Shown here in pieces: positions 1-6,228 of a stretch of 7,000 nt of DNA. The position numbers and the translations under genes were made by a program. Positions within the stretch are counted from its first letter, which is position 1, and each line of letters starts with the position of its first letter. The notes beneath the pieces were generated by a model. The model did no database searches, had not been told where the DNA came from, and saw only the letters and a list, made by a program, of their open reading frames with translations. Source of the DNA: Candidatus Bipolaricaulota bacterium (GTDB lineage: Bacteria > Bipolaricaulota > Bipolaricaulia > RBG-16-55-9 > DRXL01); assembly GCA_023512665.1 (NCBI GenBank), contig JAILZC010000041.1, forward strand, positions 1-7,000, read 5' to 3'.

Positions 1-2
1 TG

Positions 3-170
3 GGCAACGTCTTCGAGACGCTCAAAAATATCGAGATGATCGGGAACGACTTGGTGATCAAGGGCACTTCAGGAGGTTGTGGCAAAGATGGGCAGTTCCC
101 GCTGCCGGTTACGACGGGAGGCCCGCACATCCGCGCGCGCTATGTCACCATAGGAGGGAAGGCATCATGA
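3..170 (+). CDS. tldD: TldD metalloprotease, C-terminal fragment (5' end outside window)
   Basis: The reading frame enters from the left edge and gives the last 55 residues of a protein ending at TGA. It shows the typical TldD C-terminus: GNVFETLKNIEMIGNDL, then GGCGKDGQ, then a PVTTGGPHIRARYVTIGG-like final strand. In this family, TldD is the catalytic, metal-bearing subunit of the TldD/TldE heterodimeric peptidase, which degrades unfolded peptides and matures some peptide products such as microcin B17 and PQQ-type precursors. The metal-binding HExxxH helix lies upstream, outside the window, so catalytic competence cannot be judged. The stop overlaps the tldE start as ATGA (167-170), so the two subunits are translationally coupled, as expected for partners made in equal amounts. 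Identification rests on the conserved C-terminal motif and the adjacent tldE. Confidence 0.9.
   Translation, partial: GNVFETLKNIEMIGNDLVIKGTSGGCGKDGQFPLPVTTGGPHIRARYVTIGGKAS
151..157 (+). promoter_or_regulatory. Shine-Dalgarno site fixing the tldE start
   Basis: TAGGAGG lies inside the tldD 3' end, with its AGGAGG core at 152-157 and nine bases before the ATG at 167. The frame could be extended upstream to a start near 77, but that extension has no such site and would run antiparallel to TldD homology in another frame. This site therefore decides the start at 167. Confidence 0.8.
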
Positions 171-1507
171 AGAGCCACATTCGCGCCGAAGATCTCTTGG
201 AGAAGCTCGCCAAACAGACGGACGGGGCCGAGATCTATGAGCTGCACACGGTGGAGCTCCCGGTGCGCTTTCGAGCCGGGACGTTAGACTCGGTCAAGGC
301 TGTTGAGACCGCGGGCCGGGCCCTGCGCCTCATCAAAGCCGGGCGCCTGGGATTCTCAACGACCACCGACTTGGGAGACGACACCTATCTTGTTCAGAAC
401 GCTCTTGAGTCGGCTCAGTATGGCGATCCCGCGCCCTTTCGCTTCCCCGCACAGCAGCCCGCTCCTGCCGTCCAGTGCTTCGATCCCCAGGTCGAGCAGA
501 TGGACGAGCAGAATTTGATAGCTCTGGGGGAGCAGATCGTCGAGAAGATCAAAGCGTATAATGCGACCCTTCAGATCGAAGTGGGGCTCTCCAAAGAGCT
601 CGAAGAAGTTTCGCTCTGCAATACGAGCGGCTTAGAGGTCACGAGCCGACGGACGCTCTTGAGTCTCTCTGTTTTAGCTACGCGCGCTCGCGAAGGCGAT
701 ATCTTCACGATCTTTGAAGCGACGTCGTGGCGCCACGCCACAGCGACAGACGGCTTGGCTTTAGCAGAACGACTGATCGAGCGGCTGCGTCTCGCTGAAA
801 GCATCGTCCCCATCCAGACCAAAGCGATGCCCGTGATCTTTCGCGGGCCAGGGGTCTTAGCGCTGATCATCCCATTTATGGTTGGGCTAGATGGGCGCAA
901 CGTCTTCTTGGGCGTCTCGCCCCTGCGCGGCAAACTCGACCAGAAGATCTGCGACGAGAGATTCTCGCTGATAGATGACGGGACGCTCGACTTCGCGCCA
1001 CGATCTGCGCCCCACGACGACGAGGGTGTGCCCACGAAGAGAAAATTCTTAATTGAGCGCGGGGTCGTTAAGCAGTTTCTCTACGATCTGAAGACGGCCG
1101 CGCTCGCCCACGCCCAGCCCACGGGAAACGGCTTCAAAGCGGGCTTTATGGGCGGAGGGTTCCGCCGCCCTCCAGGGATCTCTTCTACGAGCGGGATCAT
1201 CCCCCCTGGAGATCGAGCGTTGACTCAGATTCTTCAAGACCTTGACGAGGCGCTCATCGTCGAGGGCGTCATGGGCCTGGGCGGTGGAAATCCCTTGACC
1301 GGAGAATTTTCCAACACCGTCTCGGTGGGTTTTCTCGCGCGCAAGGGCGAGATCGTCGGGCGCGTCAAAAATACAATGATCGCCGGGAACGTCTACGATC
1401 TGTTCAGAGAGAGACTGATCGCGCTCAGCGATCGCCCAGAGTGGATCTATGGGTTCGCGCACGCGCCTGCGATCGCTCTTGACGGCGTGAGCGTCGCCAG
1501 TAAGTAG
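167..1507 (+). CDS. tldE: TldE/PmbA, non-catalytic partner subunit of the TldD/TldE peptidase
   Basis: This 446-residue protein has the usual length for TldE/PmbA. In the known complexes TldE resembles TldD but lacks the zinc site, and it builds the peptide tunnel of the heterodimer. No HExxxH motif is visible here, consistent with TldE rather than TldD. Recognisable parts are an N-terminal domain with E-Y-E/S-like strands, and the C-terminal block GLGGGNPLTGEFS (residues 370-382) followed by VSVGFLARKGEIVGRV and MIAGNVYDLF, which is the PmbA signature. The ATG at 167 overlaps the tldD stop and has a strong ribosome site, so the additional 30 in-frame residues upstream are rejected. The gene ends two bases before the kinase gene. 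The role is probably cytoplasmic peptide turnover; no peptide substrate gene is visible nearby. Confidence 0.9.
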   Translation: MKSHIRAEDLLEKLAKQTDGAEIYELHTVELPVRFRAGTLDSVKAVETAGRALRLIKAGRLGFSTTTDLGDDTYLVQNALESAQYGDPAPFRFPAQQPAPAVQCFDPQVEQMDEQNLIALGEQIVEKIKAYNATLQIEVGLSKELEEVSLCNTSGLEVTSRRTLLSLSVLATRAREGDIFTIFEATSWRHATATDGLALAERLIERLRLAESIVPIQTKAMPVIFRGPGVLALIIPFMVGLDGRNVFLGVSPLRGKLDQKICDERFSLIDDGTLDFAPRSAPHDDEGVPTKRKFLIERGVVKQFLYDLKTAALAHAQPTGNGFKAGFMGGGFRRPPGISSTSGIIPPGDRALTQILQDLDEALIVEGVMGLGGGNPLTGEFSNTVSVGFLARKGEIVGRVKNTMIAGNVYDLFRERLIALSDRPEWIYGFAHAPAIALDGVSVASK

Positions 1508-1509
1508 CC

Positions 1510-2484
1510 GTGCTCGAAAGAATTCTCAACAGCATCAGCTCGCGGTCGGTCGCGCTCTTTCTGGGCGCGACCGACGCGGGCAAGACCACGCTCATCAAAG
1601 AGCTTCACCGCCATCTCGGTGGGGAGGTGATTGACTCCGACGTAGGCCAGAGCTGGCTAGGCCCGCCGGCGTGCATCTCGCGCGGGCGCGTCCATAACAA
1701 TCATAGCGAGATTTTCGCAAGCTATTTTGTAGGGGACATCTCGCCGCGCGGGAATTTTTTGCCAGTGCTCACGGGAGTCGCGCGCTGTCTCCGAGAAGCC
1801 TCTCGCCCGTTGCTGATCGATACCGATGGCTATATCGGTGGGGATGCCGCGCGAGCCTACAAGAGTGAACTCATAGAGCTTGTGCGGCCGGACGTGCTCG
1901 TGCTGCTGCAGCGCGCCGGAGAGCTTGCGTACTATAAGCTCTATGCCCGCCAGGGCATCACCGTCATAGAGATCCCCGTGACGCACACGAGAAGCAAGAC
2001 CCGAGAAGATCGCATCCGAGCACGCGAAGATGCCTTCCGACGATACTTTCAGGGCGCGGCGCTGCGGCGTTGGCGCTTTGACGAGCTGAGCGTGGAGCGC
2101 GCGCTCGTGGGGCATGGCGAGCCCCTCGATGTAACGCTGCTCTCGAATCTTCTCGCTTGCCCGGTCGTAGCCGCCTGGCGCGTGCCCCCAACAGCAACGC
2201 TCGTCGTGTCGCGCTGGCCCTTCTCATCCATAGAAGCCCAACGGGCTCTCGGCGTCGAGTCCCTCACGCTGCTCTTGTGGGAAGATCTCAAAGAGACTCT
2301 TGTAGGCTGCTGCGTGGAAGGAGAACTTCAAGGCCTTGGAACTGTGCAAGAGCTCTCCAGCGAGACCATCTCGATCTGGACGCCGGTGGCTCACGCGACC
2401 ACGCTTCAATGGAGCTCTCTGAAAGTCTTCGCCGACGGACGGCACCTCCGCACTCCTAGGAGAGCTTCTTCCGAAGGGCAATGA
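1510..2484 (+). CDS. Clp1/Grc3-family polynucleotide 5'-hydroxyl kinase (P-loop)
   Basis: This 324-residue protein starts at GTG only two bases after the tldE stop, with no clear ribosome site, so translation is probably coupled. Visible features are a Walker A loop GATDAGKT (residues 19-26), IDSDVGQS (41-48) matching the Clp1 'D-x-DxGQ' motif, YFVGDISPRG (72-81) matching the family's YFVG-sPrG block, and DTDGYIGG (104-111) followed by a PDVLVLLQR strand. A basic R-x-K-x-R-x-x-R-x-R-x-x-x-F-x-x-YF segment lies around 161-180. A C-terminal beta-rich domain (about 215-300) includes GELQGLGTVQEL. Characterised relatives phosphorylate the 5'-OH of RNA in tRNA splicing or rRNA processing in eukaryotes and archaea. 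The bacterial role is unknown, and RNA repair or processing is an inference. The frame overlaps the convergent ribH by 29 bp. Family placement is fairly sure; substrate is not. Confidence 0.8.
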   Translation: MLERILNSISSRSVALFLGATDAGKTTLIKELHRHLGGEVIDSDVGQSWLGPPACISRGRVHNNHSEIFASYFVGDISPRGNFLPVLTGVARCLREASRPLLIDTDGYIGGDAARAYKSELIELVRPDVLVLLQRAGELAYYKLYARQGITVIEIPVTHTRSKTREDRIRAREDAFRRYFQGAALRRWRFDELSVERALVGHGEPLDVTLLSNLLACPVVAAWRVPPTATLVVSRWPFSSIEAQRALGVESLTLLLWEDLKETLVGCCVEGELQGLGTVQELSSETISIWTPVAHATTLQWSSLKVFADGRHLRTPRRASSEGQ

Positions 2485-2863
2485 GCTTGAGCAAGCTCTT
2501 TGCGGCTTCCGCGCCTTTGTAGACGCGCGCCCAGGCTTGCTCTTCGGTATACGGCGTCAGCACCCCAAAGACGATCGGGGTATCGCACTCTAAAGTCACG
2601 CGCATCAGTCCGTCGGTCACCGCACGGGCGATATGCTCAAAGTGCGCCGTCTCGCCCCGCAGCACGCACCCCAACGGTAAGACCCCGTCATAGCGCCCCG
2701 ACTGGGCTAAGCGTTTCACCGTCGCGGGGATCTCGAACGCCCCCGGCACCCAGAAGACCTCTGTCTCAGCAACATCCCGAAGCTGCTCTTGGGCGGCCTT
2801 GAGCATCTCCTGAGTGATCTCTTTGTTAAATTGACTGACGACGACCGCGATCTTAAGGCTCAT
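2456..2863 (-). CDS. ribH: 6,7-dimethyl-8-ribityllumazine synthase (riboflavin pathway)
   Basis: RibH condenses 5-amino-6-ribitylamino-uracil with 3,4-dihydroxy-2-butanone 4-phosphate to give lumazine, the penultimate riboflavin step. The 135-residue protein begins [13 protein letters not shown]. It has the conserved VPGAFEIP (39-46), [19 protein letters not shown] (58-76, with catalytic His74 by analogy to B. subtilis His88) and [11 protein letters not shown] (99-109). Arg113 probably holds the substrate phosphate. It is shorter than the usual 150-160 residues: the GTKAGNKG-type loop is replaced by a direct R-V-Y-K-G-A-E-A-A joint, as in archaeal RibH. The ATG at 2863 overlaps the ribBA 3' end by 11 bp and lacks a clear ribosome site, so translation is likely coupled. 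An in-frame start at 2887 would add eight non-homologous residues and is less likely. Confidence 0.9.
   Translation of the reverse strand: MSLKIAVVVSQFNKEITQEMLKAAQEQLRDVAETEVFWVPGAFEIPATVKRLAQSGRYDGVLPLGCVLRGETAHFEHIARAVTDGLMRVTLECDTPIVFGVLTPYTEEQAWARVYKGAEAAKSLLKLIALRKKLS
2483..2501 (+). terminator. Weak hairpin just past the kinase stop (possible terminator)
   Basis: GAGCTTG (2483-2489) and CAAGCTC (2492-2498) form a perfect 7-bp stem with a two-base spacer, followed by only three T residues. It begins at the kinase stop codon and lies inside the ribH 3' coding region. A second copy of the left arm (AGAGCTT, 2461-2467) could pair with AAGCTCT (2493-2499) instead. The short T run makes intrinsic termination doubtful, but no other candidate is seen between these convergent genes. 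Confidence 0.25.
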
Positions 2864-4079
2864 CACTGAAATCGGCGAAGATCGCATCGAGCTGGTGCCC
2901 TAGCTTCTCTTTCTTGGTCTTCAGATAGTTATAATTATGCGGATTGGGTGGGATTAAGATGGGGAGCTGCTCGACGATCTTGATCCCATACGCTTCGATG
3001 CCCACGAGCTTTTTCGGGTTGTTCGTCAAGATGCGAATGGTGCTCAAGCCCAGGTCTTTCAGAATTTGGACGCCGATGCCGTACTCGCGCAGGTCTTCTT
3101 TAAACCCCAATTGTCTATTAGCTTCGACAGTGTCGAGCCCTCTGTCTTGGAGATGGTACGCTTTAATTTTATTCCCCAAGCCGATTCCGCGGCCCTCTTG
3201 GCGCAGATAGAGGAAGACCCCCAGGCCCTCCTCAGCGATCTGGCGCAGGGCCGCTCGAAGCTGCTCGCCACAATCGCACTTGAGCGAGCCGAAGACGTCC
3301 CCCGTCAGACACTCCGAGTGCACTCGGACTAAGACGTTCTCCTTCCCTGCAACGTCGCCCTTGACGAGCGCGATATGCTCCTTCCCGTCCACGAGACTCT
3401 TATAGGCGTGGATCGTAAACTCCCCAAACTCCGTGGGGAGATTGGCCCAGGCGATCTTCTCGATCAAGTGTTCGCGCTCGTAGCGATAGCGGATGAGATC
3501 AGCAATGCTGATAATAAGCAGCCCGTGCTTCTGCGCGAATCTCTCTAAGTGAGGCAGCCGGGCCATCGTGCCATCCTCGTTCATCACCTCGCAGATGACC
3601 GCCGCGGGATAGAGCCCGGCTAATTTACAGAGATCGACGCTGGCTTCGGTGTGGCCCGCTCGCTGCAGCACGCCGCCGGGCTTAGCCCGCAAGGGGAAGA
3701 CGTGCCCCGGCTGAACTAAATCTGAGGGCTTGGTCTTGGGGTCAATGAGCGTCTGAATCGTTCGGGCGCGATCATACGCGGACGTCCCGGTGCTGATCCC
3801 ATCGCGGGCGTCCACCGAGACCGTGAACGCACAGCCCTTTCCCCCAGAATCCGTCTGCACCATGAGCTTGATCCCCAGCTCATCGAGACGCTCTCCGGTC
3901 ATGGGCACGCAGATGATCCCGCGTGCTTCTTTCGCCATAAAATTGATCTTCTCCGGGGTGACAAACTGCGCGGCTACGACGACGTCGCCCTCGTTCTCGC
4001 GGTCTTCATCATCCACGACGACGATCATCTCGCCGCGCTTGAGCGCTTCGAGCGCCTCTTCGATCTTGGCAAAACCCAT
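2853..4079 (-). CDS. ribBA: Bifunctional 3,4-dihydroxy-2-butanone-4-phosphate synthase / GTP cyclohydrolase II
   Basis: This 408-residue fusion supplies both early branches of riboflavin synthesis. The N-terminal half (about 1-205) is RibB, converting ribulose 5-phosphate to the four-carbon unit. It shows the acidic loop [10 protein letters not shown] (23-32, Mg ligand Glu28), Cys57 in [20 protein letters not shown] (94-105), [20 protein letters not shown] (125-144, Mg ligand His143) and [13 protein letters not shown] (164-176). The C-terminal half is RibA, opening the GTP ring. Its zinc ligands are Cys257, Cys268 and Cys270 (SEC...CDC), followed by [16 protein letters not shown] (293-308), D329/R331 in EDLREYGIG, and LTNNPKK (351-357). 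All expected active-site residues appear present. The ATG at 4079 follows a strong ribosome site, 18 bp after the ribE stop. The last 11 bp overlap ribH. Confidence 0.95.
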   Translation of the reverse strand: MGFAKIEEALEALKRGEMIVVVDDEDRENEGDVVVAAQFVTPEKINFMAKEARGIICVPMTGERLDELGIKLMVQTDSGGKGCAFTVSVDARDGISTGTSAYDRARTIQTLIDPKTKPSDLVQPGHVFPLRAKPGGVLQRAGHTEASVDLCKLAGLYPAAVICEVMNEDGTMARLPHLERFAQKHGLLIISIADLIRYRYEREHLIEKIAWANLPTEFGEFTIHAYKSLVDGKEHIALVKGDVAGKENVLVRVHSECLTGDVFGSLKCDCGEQLRAALRQIAEEGLGVFLYLRQEGRGIGLGNKIKAYHLQDRGLDTVEANRQLGFKEDLREYGIGVQILKDLGLSTIRILTNNPKKLVGIEAYGIKIVEQLPILIPPNPHNYNYLKTKKEKLGHQLDAIFADFSDEP

Positions 4080-4083
4080 ACGA

Positions 4084-4090
4084 CCTCCTT
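4084..4090 (-). promoter_or_regulatory. Shine-Dalgarno site of ribBA
   Basis: On the minus strand AAGGAGG lies four bases upstream of the ATG at 4079, and AAGGAGGT is a near-perfect anti-16S match. It sits in the 18-bp gap after ribE and directly downstream of the palindromic repeat, so ribBA can be translated independently of ribE. Confidence 0.8.
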
Positions 4091-4094
4091 GTGA

Positions 4095-4166
4095 GACCTA
4101 ACCCCCCGCCCGACGCGTAGGGGCACGGCATGCCGTGCCCCTACGGGAGGGGTTGGGGGAGAGGTC
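4095..4166. repeat. REP-like palindromic repeat at the ribE/ribBA boundary
   Basis: Positions 4116-4145 form a perfect 30-bp palindrome with no loop; the half arm is CGTAGGGGCACGGCA. The flanks extend it imperfectly: GACCTAACCCCCCGCCC on the left (4095-4111) mirrors the C-rich strand GACCTCTCCCCCAACCCC on the right (4149-4166, read on minus). The G/C-rich composition differs from the surrounding coding sequence. The element lies inside the ribE open frame and ends at its stop. In RNA it would form a very stable hairpin between ribE and ribBA, which could pause ribosomes or RNases or trim the transcript. Similar 'AGGGGCACGGCATGCC' palindromes are, from general knowledge, dispersed repeats in several bacterial genomes; copy number here cannot be seen. 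Confidence 0.8.
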
Positions 4167-4739
4167 CATCAATCTTTCTACATATTTCCCCAAGATGTCA
4201 AACTCGATGTTCACACGATCCTCAGGACGACGGACACGAAGATTGGTCTGTTCGAGCGTGTGGGGGATGATCGCCACCTCGAACTCCCCGTCAGAAATAT
4301 TGAAGATCGTGAGGCTGATCCCGTCTATGGCGATCGAGCCCTTCTCGACGAGATAGCGCGCGTAGCTTCGATCTACACGAAACCGAAAGACCGCGCCCTT
4401 CTCCTTGCGGGAGATCGAGATGACCTCCCCGACGGTGTCTATATGCCCAAGCACAAAATGCCCATCGAGACGATCTGAGAATCTCAGGGGCAATTCTAAA
4501 TTCACCAGATCGCCCCGGCGGAGCACCCCCAGATTGGTGCGTGCAAGAGTCTCCGGGCTCAGCTCCGCCGAGAAGCTCTCGGCTGCAGGATTGAGCTCGA
4601 TAATCGTCAGACACGTCCCGTTGACCGCGATGCTCCGCCCGATCTCCAGCTCCCTAAAGAGCTTCGGCGTGGAGACGCTCAGACGGGCTGTACTGACGTG
4701 CAAGACCTCCCCCGTATCCGTGACGATGCCGGTAAACAT
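4098..4739 (-). CDS. ribE: Riboflavin synthase alpha subunit
   Basis: Riboflavin synthase dismutates two molecules of ribityllumazine to riboflavin plus the pyrimidine that RibH reuses. The 213-residue protein starts with the classic MFTGIV. It contains two lumazine-binding barrels related by internal duplication: about 1-90, with AVNGTCLTII (38-47), and about 98-187, with GHFVLGHIDTVGEV (93-106) and AIDGISLTIF (137-146). Homology ends near KYVERL (185-190). The tail from about 192, including RRGTACRAPT (199-208), is encoded by a palindromic repeat and is not part of the enzyme fold. The start codon has no visible Shine-Dalgarno sequence, so its leader may be very short. It is the first gene of the rib operon. 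Some species call this gene ribC or ribE; I use ribE because ribH is the beta subunit here. Confidence 0.92.
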   Translation of the reverse strand: MFTGIVTDTGEVLHVSTARLSVSTPKLFRELEIGRSIAVNGTCLTIIELNPAAESFSAELSPETLARTNLGVLRRGDLVNLELPLRFSDRLDGHFVLGHIDTVGEVISISRKEKGAVFRFRVDRSYARYLVEKGSIAIDGISLTIFNISDGEFEVAIIPHTLEQTNLRVRRPEDRVNIEFDILGKYVERLMDLSPNPSRRGTACRAPTRRAGG

Positions 4740-4751
4740 AAATACTACAAA

Positions 4752-4757
4752 ATCATA
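4752..4757 (-). promoter_or_regulatory. Candidate -10 box close to ribE (near-leaderless start)
   Basis: On the minus strand TATGAT ends 12 bases before the ribE ATG, in an A/T-rich run with T7 upstream. A start site about seven bases downstream would leave only about five bases of leader. This would fit the absence of a Shine-Dalgarno sequence. No good -35 box is found 16-18 bases upstream, so the call is weak. Confidence 0.25.
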
Positions 4758-4802
4758 TCAAAAAAATCTTCCGGGGGCACATGACGCCGGTCACCCCTGG
4801 AC

Positions 4803-4816
4803 ATGATCGAGATCAT
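4803..4816. repeat. Short inverted repeat in the divergent promoter region (possible operator)
   Basis: ATGATC-GA-GATCAT is a perfect 6-bp inverted repeat with a two-base centre. It covers the candidate ribE -10 and start site and lies about 40 bp upstream of the -35 of the Rieske operon. A repressor dimer could bind here, but 14-bp palindromes also arise by chance, and no regulator gene is in the window. Confidence 0.25.
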
Positions 4817-4820
4817 AGCA
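4812..4820 (-). promoter_or_regulatory. Candidate extended -10 promoter for the rib operon
   Basis: TGCTATGAT on the minus strand matches an extended -10 (TGnTATAAT) with one mismatch. The region 17 bp upstream lacks a recognisable TTGACA. Transcription would start near 4805 and give a leader of about 65 bases. This competes with the candidate closer to ribE; both are weak. Confidence 0.35.
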
Positions 4821-4855
4821 TGAGGCCGAGCTATCCCCTATGAATAGAAGAAAGT

Positions 4856-4884
4856 TTGACAGGTCGGAGAGCCCCTGCTATAAT
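4856..4884 (+). promoter_or_regulatory. Consensus sigma-70 promoter for the Rieske/cytochrome b/RnfC operon
   Basis: TTGACA (4856-4861) and TATAAT (4879-4884) are both exact consensus hexamers separated by 17 bp. The -10 is preceded by TGC, giving an extended -10 (TGnTATAAT). The predicted start is near 4891, leaving a leader of about 25 bases. This suggests strong housekeeping-sigma expression of the electron-transfer operon and points to a bacterial host. Confidence 0.85.
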
Positions 4885-4898
4885 CGGCACATAAAAGT

Positions 4899-4904
4899 AA
4901 GGAG
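4899..4904 (+). promoter_or_regulatory. Shine-Dalgarno site of the Rieske gene
   Basis: AAGGAG is placed eight bases before a TTG (4913) and 11 before an ATG (4916) in the same frame. Spacing slightly favours TTG, while codon preference favours ATG. The two choices differ by one residue and do not affect the product. Confidence 0.6.
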
Positions 4905-4915
4905 AAGGGTGTTTG

Positions 4916-5473
4916 ATGGAGGCCGATAGAGACTCAAGTGTTATATCTTCCCCGCTGACGCGACGCCGCTTTCTCGGATGGCTGGGATGGGGCTCGTTCG
5001 TGTTGGCGATGGGGGGTATTGCCCAGAGTGTTCCCTATTATCTGAAGCCGCAACTGACCTACGAGCCGACGACGACCTTCACCGTCGGGCGTCCGGCGGA
5101 CTTCCAAGTCGGCGAGATGCGGCCCATCGAAGCCAAGAGAGTCTTCATCTTTCGCACGCCCCAAGGGTTCCAAGCCCTCTCGATGGTCTGCACGCATCTG
5201 GGGTGCAGCTACAAGCCCTTCGGGCCGCCCAGCCAAGAGTACCCGCTTGTGCACGCCCTCTGCCCCTGTCACGGGAGCGTCTTCGCTCGCGACGGGAGGG
5301 TCTTGGGCGGGCCAGCGCCTCGACCTCTGCCGTTCTATGAGCTGACTCTCACTCCCGACGGCCGCCTTCAGGTCGATAGCGCCAAGACCGTCCCCAACAC
5401 CTGGTATCTCACGGCTGACGGCCAGCAGATCGAAGGCCCCACACCCGACGGGAGCGACATCAAGTTCTCATGA
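4916..5473 (+). CDS. Rieske [2Fe-2S] protein of a cytochrome bc/b6f-type complex
   Basis: This 185-residue protein is the high-potential iron-sulfur subunit that takes the first electron from quinol at the outer face of the membrane. An N-terminal twin-arginine motif TRRRFLG (15-21) precedes one hydrophobic helix (about 22-41), an uncleaved Tat anchor typical of Rieske proteins. The cluster boxes are CTHLGC (92-97) and CPCHGS (116-121): Cys92, His94, Cys116 and His119 bind the cluster, and Cys97 and Cys118 form the stabilising disulfide. GGPAPRPLPFY (131-141) is the conserved proline-rich loop after box 2. Length is normal. The start is taken at ATG 4916; a TTG at 4913 is possible. It is the first gene after a consensus promoter, and its stop overlaps the cytochrome b start as ATGA. 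Box residues are complete, so it should bind a true high-potential cluster. Confidence 0.95.
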   Translation: MEADRDSSVISSPLTRRRFLGWLGWGSFVLAMGGIAQSVPYYLKPQLTYEPTTTFTVGRPADFQVGEMRPIEAKRVFIFRTPQGFQALSMVCTHLGCSYKPFGPPSQEYPLVHALCPCHGSVFARDGRVLGGPAPRPLPFYELTLTPDGRLQVDSAKTVPNTWYLTADGQQIEGPTPDGSDIKFS

Positions 5474-6228
5474 TGGACAAGCTCTTATTGATCCTCCAGA
5501 GTATACGCCGCTCGCGCGTGTGGCTCTCGATCTTCCGTCGCGAGGGGCTTCCCCAAACGGAAGCCGACCGCCTCGCCATGAACCGCCGCAACTTCTTCGT
5601 GCACATCCTGCCCGCCAAGATCCATAAAGAGTCCGCACGCCTCAGCTATAACTGGCTCTGGATGGGCGTGATCTCCACCTGGCTCTTTCTCATTCTCTTA
5701 ATAACCGGGGTCTTCTTGATGTTCTATTACGTGCCCTCGGCAGAGCGGGCCTATGACTCCATTCGTGAGATCGTCAACGCCGTCCCGCTGGGAAGGTTCA
5801 TGCGCAATATGCACAAGTGGGCCGCCGAACTGATGGTCTTCGCCGTCTTCTTTCATATGCTCAGGGTCTTCTTCACGGGGTCGTATCAGCACCCCCGCGA
5901 GTTCAACTGGGTCATCGGGGTCTTGCTCTTCGTGATCACGGTGCTCTTTGCGTTTAGCGGGTACATCTTGCCGTGGGATCAATTGGGCTATTACGCCGCC
6001 AAGATCGCCAGCAACATCGCCGACGGCACACCGGTCATCGGGCCGTATGTGAAGCAGCTATTGTTGGGTGGGACAGACCTGTGGCAACCCTCGCTCTTGC
6101 GGTGGTACGTCATTCACGTCTTCGTGCTGCCCATGGCGCTCATCTTCTTAGTAGCATTGCACTTTTGGAGAATCCGTAAGGACGAATACAGCAAACCCTA
6201 CTGGACTGAAGAAAGGAAGCGACGGTAG
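5470..6228 (+). CDS. Cytochrome b, N-terminal four-helix (b6-type) subunit
   Basis: This 252-residue membrane protein carries two b hemes across the membrane and forms the quinone sites of a Rieske/cytochrome b complex. Helices lie at about 63-87, 114-136, 146-166 and 212-233, after a soluble N-terminal stretch of about 60 residues. Heme ligands are His115/His129 in helix B and His216/His231 in helix D. The 14 residues between the helix D histidines match cytochrome b6 rather than mitochondrial cytochrome b (13). Conserved blocks are GSYQHPREFNWVIGV (137-151) and GYILPWDQLGYYA (164-176). The protein has no cysteine, so it lacks the covalent heme c(n) attachment of plant b6. It stops after four helices; no subunit IV follows. 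ATG 5470 overlaps the Rieske stop; a second ATG follows at 5473. Confidence 0.93.
   Translation: MMDKLLLILQSIRRSRVWLSIFRREGLPQTEADRLAMNRRNFFVHILPAKIHKESARLSYNWLWMGVISTWLFLILLITGVFLMFYYVPSAERAYDSIREIVNAVPLGRFMRNMHKWAAELMVFAVFFHMLRVFFTGSYQHPREFNWVIGVLLFVITVLFAFSGYILPWDQLGYYAAKIASNIADGTPVIGPYVKQLLLGGTDLWQPSLLRWYVIHVFVLPMALIFLVALHFWRIRKDEYSKPYWTEERKRR

Noticed and set aside
77..166. N-terminal extension of tldE upstream of 167
   Set aside because: It overlaps the TldD C-terminus in another frame, lacks a ribosome site, and adds no TldE-like residues.
571..1462. Two minus-strand open frames inside tldE
   Set aside because: They are antisense to a clear TldE gene in a GC-rich genome, with serine- and arginine-rich low-complexity translations and no recognisable domain.
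2864..2887. Upstream ribH start adding eight residues
   Set aside because: The added residues are not part of the lumazine synthase family and lie wholly within the ribBA coding end; the ATG at 2863 gives the standard N-terminal strand.
4740..4912. FMN riboswitch upstream of ribE
   Set aside because: None of the conserved RFN elements (such as the GGGGCAGGGUG-like segments) is visible on the minus strand, and the space with promoter candidates is very short.
4978..5340. Second open frame overlapping the Rieske gene
   Set aside because: The +1 frame of a strongly supported Rieske protein; its translation has no domain and is rich in arginine and serine.
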